Of a DNA stretch of 64,000 nucleotides, positions 58,598-64,000 are shown piece after piece. The stretch spans positions 1,647,898-1,711,897 of the forward strand of contig CM035310.1 in NCBI GenBank assembly GCA_002900995.3, read 5' to 3'. Numbering within the stretch: the stretch's first letter is position 1; every line of letters begins with the position of its first letter. This stretch comes from Ganoderma boninense (taxonomy: Eukaryota; Basidiomycota; Agaricomycetes; Polyporales; Polyporaceae). The translations under genes and the position numbers were made by a program. The notes under the pieces are model-generated. The model saw nothing but the letters and a program-made list of their open reading frames with translations, had not been told where the DNA came from and ran no database searches.

Positions 58598-59470
58598 TTA
58601 CACCTTTTCATGTCTCATTGACAAAGGCTGGTTTTCTAGATGAGAGCAGTAGTGTTCGCATTTGTCCTTGTCACCAAAGCTGGTCCATGCTGCAGTTGCA
58701 TTGAACTGTGCTGTATACTCTTGGACTGTGCTGACCTTGCAGTACACCTTGCAGAGCTTGACCAGTTTGGCGATGGCAGCCTCCTTGTTATTGGCTGCGC
58801 AGAAGTCGTCCTTGAAGGTGGTTTTGAACGTGTCATAGTCTGCCCAAGGACTAGTTTTACCGGTGAGTGTCACAATGTGGGGGCCAGCCCAGGCTGCTGC
58901 TCCTTCCATGAGCCTACTGAGGATGGTCATCCATACCACCTCAGTTGGTGTGCCAACAGCCACCACTGTGAGGGTGTTGAAGTAGATCTGGGCTGCAGAC
59001 ACGAAGCGGAGGCCATCCTGGGGGGGACTTTCTATTGTAGTCACGTGGGGCGATTTGGAAAAGGAACTTGGAGGTGTTGAATAGTGGAGCAGGGGCAGGG
59101 GTAGTTAATGATGAAGAGGATGAGGGTTGTGGAGTGTTGAGGCTGATGGTCTCTTGCTTAGGTTCCTTCTTTACTTCTGGCTTTTTTTCTGCCTTTGGGA
59201 GTTTAGAAGTTGAAGCAATGGGGGAAGCGGGAGTCGAGGTTTGTCGTTGTCCAAGATGCTCTGTGATGAGTTCAAGAGCCTTGTCGAGGATGGGAGACTT
59301 TGTCGATCAGGCAGGACTAGGGATTTGACTCTGGACATGGCTCTGGGGTTTTGAGGTTGGGCGTGAGGCGGGGTGTAATGAGGGATTCCTAGATGCGATA
59401 AGGGCAGCTTGGCAAGCTAGGGGTCAGCTTGGGTCTCGGTGTGGTGGTGTTGGAGGGTTGGTGAGGTGAT
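58598..59470 (-). pseudogene. decayed retrotransposon gag
   Basis: Minus-strand frame 58598-59044: GAAAWAGPHIVTLTGKTSPW, YDTFKTTFKDDFCAANNKEA, VQEYTAQFNATAAWTSFGDK, the usual Ty3-type gag core. Upstream to about 59,470 is a Ser/Pro/Lys-rich N-terminal part in mixed frames. Truncated after HEKV. Confidence 0.65.
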
Positions 59471-60083
59471 TGCAGATGAGACCTTTGTGCTCTAGTTCAG
59501 CTCATAGGCAGGGTGCAATAAGTGTGTGGCTTTCCAGAGTGTCAGGAAATCTCCAGTGCCAGTTAGGGCACGGTTGTTGTGCACAAACGACCCAATTGCT
59601 AAGATTGTTCGCTATGTTAATACAACATCCAAAGATCTATTGAAGCATAAAAGATATTCAGCTAGTCTTCTTATCTATACCACAATTTTGTGAGCAGTGT
59701 GTCTTTGGGTTTAAAAATATAAAACTATAACAGTCTATATAATTATATGTAATCTAGATAATGTACAAGCCTCCTAACATTGGCTTTTCACTATACTATA
59801 GTTGAATTGTACTTGTAGGCCAAACATAGTATATAAAAAGTAAATATAAATTACATATATAAACAGTGCATGTTATTTGTTCAATTAACAGTTGTTACTG
59901 TAATCAATCACAGGGTGTACTGGGGGTCTCAAGGGCCTCCTTTCCTTATAGACCCCTTACCCAGCAGGGACCTCTAGACCGTCCCTCTGACCTATGCTCA
60001 CATGCAGCTGAGTGCACTATGTTGAAGAACTTGGAGATACACATTAGAAAGGCAAGGCTACACAAGATGCACATGGTGATCAT
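59471..60083. other. AT-rich spacer
   Basis: Decayed sequence with no supported frame; 59700-59880 is very AT-rich. Confidence 0.4.
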
Positions 60084-60540
60084 TGTTATGACTGGCTGTT
60101 GAGTAAGATCAGGGAGGAGGCTTATGAGATGAGCAAGGGCGTCGACAAGCACTTGTGCAGTGAGAGCGGAGCAGGGCTCGACAGTCAGGCTGGAGACAAG
60201 ATGCATTGAGCGAGTAACTAACAAGTGAGAATACAGTGAGGCTTACTTGGAGACAAGAGGTCGAAACTGAGGTCTCTAGGTAGCAGAGTACAGGTCTTAT
60301 ATATATGTAACAGACAATGGAAACCAGGGACAATAGGTAACTATAGACATGGGAACCAGTGGAACAATGGTATGTAGTACAATGATGACAGGAACAATGG
60401 GTAACAGGAGTTATTGTACTTCAAGAACAAGGGACGGGTTTGCTAAACAACGGAGGACCATAAGGATGACATGGGAGGCAAACTGTCTGAAAAGGGAAAG
60501 AGAGATGCTGGAGTAAGCGCTGAACGTGCCGTTCATGACA
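60084..60540 (-). repeat. LTR-A copy 6
   Basis: 457 bp; on the minus strand TGTCATGAACGGC to CAGTCATAACA with all family blocks. Flanks ATCAT / CAGCA, no target duplication, so it may be a recombined or partial element. Confidence 0.78.
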
Positions 60541-62107
60541 CAGCAGAAGGGGAGGAATCGAGCTTGCTGTTTGGGATGGCGAGCTCAGAGGGAGTGCGAC
60601 GGCAGGCAACAGGCGCAATGGCGGGTAGCAAGTGTGGGGTCATGATAGCGAGGGAAGGTGGATAGCATCAGGCGGGTGGCAAGCACCGTTTGACAGGGCC
60701 CATCAGGGGAGCCTTGGCACATCCTCTCCGTGGACATATGTTGCAGTATGTTTTCCCCATAGCATGGGCTACAGATATATATAACTGGCTAGAGTTCAAT
60801 AATAGTACATGTCTACAAAAAGAACAAGGAGAAACATCACAGTAGAAGGGGAGATAGCGAGCTCGAGAGGAGGCGCGATAGTAGGTGGTGGGCAATGGGT
60901 GGAGCCTAGGTGGGAATGTTGGAATAGCTGAGGGAGGGCGCTGATGCCGAATACCACCTCTTGCTTGGAATGCCTATGCTAAGCATGCCAATCAATGATC
61001 TATGTGGTGGAAGGCAGGCGGCAACATACGGGAACATATGACAGCATACGTACTTGGGTGGGAGGTGTTCCTTCTGTCATGGGAAGGTGGTAGGAATTAT
61101 TAGAGGTGCTAATGCAGGTAAGTGGCCATAACACAAAGAGGCAGGGTTAGCCTGTCACCAAAACTTTGATGACAGGTTATATTGATCTAGATGATGTGAG
61201 GATCAGGTCCCCTATCCCAAACCCAGCCTGGGTCTTGCCCAAAAAAGCAACCACTGCTAGACATCTAATCTATCCATATCTCAGCTAATACTAGGCTGAT
61301 TGACATGATTGTACTACTGTTAAAAAGCTATTGATGATGGCTATCTGATGAGACTATCAGCAGAATAATTGTATAAGCACCCAAACCTCGACACAGAGGC
61401 AATTGTGTATTTTCTTGTTTTGCTTCTAACTTGGTTAACACTAGGTCAAATAGAATGAAACTAGGGTCATTAGAAAGTGTTTCTGAAGGGCTTTCTAATG
61501 GACTTCACAGTGCCCAAACTCTAAAATAAGTGCCCAAGATAAGGCATTTGTGCGTTTTTTGTTTGGCTTATATCTCGGTCAATATTGACTTTAAGATGAC
61601 AAAAATAGTACCATTTGAAAGCACTGAGAGCCCTCTTTCTAATGGGCTATAACACTGCAACAACTATCTATGTTAACAATGCAAGTTGTACTTAGGCATA
61701 GAGCCTCCAGTGACTGAGCGCTCAGTCAAGTAGCATTAGCAAAGGGCATAACAGTTGCATAAGAGGGAGTATAACAAAAATCAGCACAGCCACTATTCAA
61801 ATCCTGACCCTAACCCTAAAGCTGTGCTGGCAAAATAACAAAATTTGTAGTTGAGTGTCTAAAATTTTATAGTCACAGCATTTCTGCACCATATGTTGTG
61901 GTATTGATACATCATTTTACGGTTATATCCCAGGAGTGTTTCACATCATATTATGGTTACAGGTAGTTTCACATTGATATGGAAAATGAAAAATTGTGCA
62001 CCTCAGCGCTTGAGGAGCCAATCGGGTGTTATCAGAATGCTTGCAAGTGCTCAATCTGCAAAACAGCATGCTAGTGCGAGACTAGGAGCACATCCGCTCA
62101 CTGCCCT
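60541..62107. other. decayed repeat DNA
   Basis: 60541-61100 is moderately GC-rich with no frame of note. 61390-61660 contains two diverged tandem copies of about 120 bp. 61805-61817 has two CCCTAA units. No gene called. Confidence 0.4.
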
Positions 62108-63433
62108 GTGGTCATGGCTTGCCGGACCGTATCTCAAGACTTGAAAGGATGGATCCCTGTGCTGTATTTTGAGCAAAACTGCTCCATTGAGGATATATGT
62201 AAGATATTGAGAGTTTTAAAGACATGTGTCTATCAATCTCTCCAGTACTTACAGCGGTTCATGGTCACATGCAATCCCCTTGCATGCTACACTGGCCGTA
62301 ATCGCATACTCACTGGCCCAGATATTGAATACGTCCATGCTCTCCTTGCTGAGAAGCCTGATCTCTACCTTGATGAGATACAAATGGACCTCTGGGAGAT
62401 ATACGGGATCCAAGTGTCAATAGTGACCCTTGTCTGCACTCTCTCACACATATATTTTAGCTCTAAGCAGGTGACAAAGCAAGCACGCAAACACAATGAA
62501 TTGCTCCATGCTGATTTTGTTGCTAGGATGGCTGCCTTGGTACACAATCTAGTGATGCTTATGTTTGTTACAAACACCTTGTTTGGCGCCTACCTTAGCA
62601 CCCAGATTTTCTTTCTCAATTAGTTTATGTCCAATGTTGTCCTCATTGTCCTCGATAGCATTGTAAACCCTGCACATTGTTTCCAAGTACAATAGCTCCT
62701 GTCTCCCCATTGTTCCTCTGTTGTTTCTTGTCACTATTGTTCCCTACACTATTGTTCTCCCTTTCCGTTCCCACGACTGTAGTTACCATTGTACTCCGTT
62801 CCCATGGACCTGCACATGTATATAAGGACTGTAGCCTGCTACCTGGGGACCCTAGTTTCGACCTCTTGTCCCCAGGTAAGCCCCACTGTATATCCCTTGT
62901 AGATACTTTACTCAATACACCCTTGTCCCCAGCCTGACTGTCAAGCCTTTCTCTGCTCTTGCTGCACAAGTGCTCGTCAATGCCCCTGCTTGTCTCATAA
63001 GCCTCCCTGATCTTACTCAACAGCCAGTTGTAACAATGTTTGCAGATGAGAGCACATTTGACCAATGGAGTGCAGTGCAGAAACATGGATGGGCACCCAT
63101 TGGTGTGTGCTGTGTTCAGCAAGCATGCTTCATCCGAGGGATTTGTTACTCTCTTCTTCCAATTTTGACCATTGATGGTCTTGTCACATTCAAAATCTTC
63201 GAAGGATCAGTAACTAGAGACACATTTGTTGACTTCCTTCCTAAGTTTGTTGTAAGTGCAATCTATGGATGTTTGTGTCTAGTTGGTATCTGGTAATAAT
63301 CTTTGCATGTAGATCCCATTCACAAATCCATATCCTGGACCACAAAACATTCTGGTGTTGGACAACTGCAATATTTACCACATTGAGGCTGTCCATGTGC
63401 TGGTTGAAGAAGAATGTATGTGCCACATCTTTG
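62108..63433 (+). pseudogene. Tc1/mariner (DDE) transposase split by a solo LTR
   Basis: N-terminal helix-turn-helix part 62108-62565 (WIPVLYFEQNCSIEDICKIL, YLDEIQMDLWEIYGIQVSIV). Catalytic part 63041-63433: first Asp in MFADES (63045), YSLLPILTIDGLVTFKIFEG, then after a likely 61-nt intron (63252-63312) IPFTNPYPGPQNILVLDNCN with the second Asp (63361). The region of the third acidic residue is missing because LTR-R begins at 63434. An LTR with a perfect 5-bp duplication divides the two parts. Typical of fungal IS630/Tc1 transposases. Confidence 0.8.
62566..63035 (+). repeat. solo LTR inside the transposase gene (LTR-A related)
   Basis: 470 bp, TGTTACAAAC to AGTTGTAACA, flanked by ATGTT on both sides (62561-62565 and 63036-63040). 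Carries family blocks TACAATAGCTCCTGTC, CACATGTATATAAGG, GATCTTACTCAACAGCCAGT but is clearly diverged from other copies. Confidence 0.9.
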
Positions 63434-64000
63434 TGTTGGCTGCAGTGGCCCTCAGGACATCACAATGGCCTGTGTCAAGCTCCTGTTAGGATGTGGTAAC
63501 CATGCTTACTCATCCAGCAGGTATTAGTCCCTGAACTGCCGTAAGCCTCCTAATGTCCAGTGCATAGCATGAATGCCATATAGACAGGGAGCTACAGTTA
63601 CACTAAGCCACACTAATAAACTGGTGTCTCTACTGAACCCAAGGCCGGATAGCTCAGTGGTAGAGTGTCCAGGTGCAAACCAGCAGGTCCTGGGTTCAAT
63701 CCCCGGTCTGGTCACTTTTCCACCTTTATCAATTGCAGGACACTAAGATATGCTACTCACCTGTGTCAAGCTCTGTAAAGTCTAAGGACACAGAGCCTGA
63801 CAGAGGCGTCAATACAGCTCATGGAGCACGTGCTAGGTAGAGTACGTAACGCTGTGCTACTGGCGCCGTTATGGCGCCCAGGGAGCGAGAATTGCGGACT
63901 GTACAGTGTAAACTAGAGCAGGATGCAGATCTAAGCTAGTTGGAGCCTCTAATGAAGACGATGTTGTAACTCTATGGGATGTGCTATTCTAACGAAACGA
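63434..64000 (+). repeat. LTR-R copy 3, interrupted and running off the window
   Basis: Starts TGTTGGCTGCAGTGG, is interrupted at 63483-63732 by the tRNA-Cys-like module and continues to the window end with ACGGAGCGAGAATTGC-like blocks shared with 57383-57793. Contains GGCGCCGTTATGGCGCC. Confidence 0.65.
63483..63732 (+). repeat. tRNA-Cys-like module, copy 2
   Basis: About 250 bp from TGTTAGGATGTGG to CTTTATCAA. The tRNA-like part is 63643-63714 with acceptor stem and T arm intact and loop GTGCAAA, but the anticodon stem is broken (TCCAG against CCAGC). Inserted in LTR-R with loss of about 13 bp of target and no duplication. Confidence 0.6.

Noticed and set aside
61805..61817. Telomere-like CCCTAA repeat
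   Set aside because: Only two units; chance or interstitial remnant.
63643..63714. Functional tRNA-Cys gene
   Set aside because: The anticodon stem is broken and the unit is part of a repeated module; the 57084-57155 copy is better but also lies in a repeat and has an unusual discriminator base.

Overview
The window is eukaryotic nuclear DNA, almost certainly from a filamentous basidiomycete (Agaricomycete type). The evidence is genes with many 50-75 nt GT-AG introns with CTRAC-like branch points, some very small exons, tight divergent and convergent gene pairs, pyrimidine-rich promoters and chromodomain Ty3/Gypsy elements. Exon boundaries below were worked out by hand from splice motifs, reading phase and remembered family motifs. 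No alignment or transcript was available.

The window has two compartments. Positions 1 to about 27,900 are GC-rich, gene-dense and nearly free of repeats. In order they hold LSM7 (+), a rhodanese plus dual-specificity phosphatase (-), a DEF1-like CUE protein (+), an RRM-like/RanBP2 zinc-finger protein (+), DAHP synthase (-), a PIH1-type R2TP subunit (+), a two-LIM protein (-), eIF5A (+), a small secreted Cys-rich membrane-anchored protein (-), a TAF8-like histone-fold protein (-), choline-phosphate cytidylyltransferase (+) and an HMCES/SRAP DNA-damage protein (+). These are mostly housekeeping genes of RNA metabolism, transcription, translation, chaperoning, aromatic amino-acid and lipid synthesis, and repair. 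They do not form a cluster for one pathway.

From about 27,913 to the end the DNA is AT-rich and made of nested, decayed mobile elements. The centrepiece is an 11.66 kb Ty3/Gypsy chromovirus (36,943-48,599, minus strand) with nearly identical LTRs and a perfect AAAAG target duplication. It has a long leader with extra reading frame, gag, a pol broken by stop codons, and about 3.9 kb of extra reading frames between integrase and the 3' LTR. These include an unbroken 703-codon ORF of unknown function. Around it lie a second decayed Gypsy pol, at least eight copies of one LTR family (LTR-A), three of another (LTR-R), and a Tc1/mariner transposase split by a solo LTR with TSD ATGTT. There are also foldback elements with 8-10 bp target duplications and internal tRNA-like arms, a small MITE, and two copies of a tRNA-Cys-like module.

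The most unusual points are the post-pol ORF cassette of the large Gypsy element, the foldback element that splits an otherwise open reading frame, and the 4-nt and 8-nt microexons and GC-AG intron in conserved host genes.
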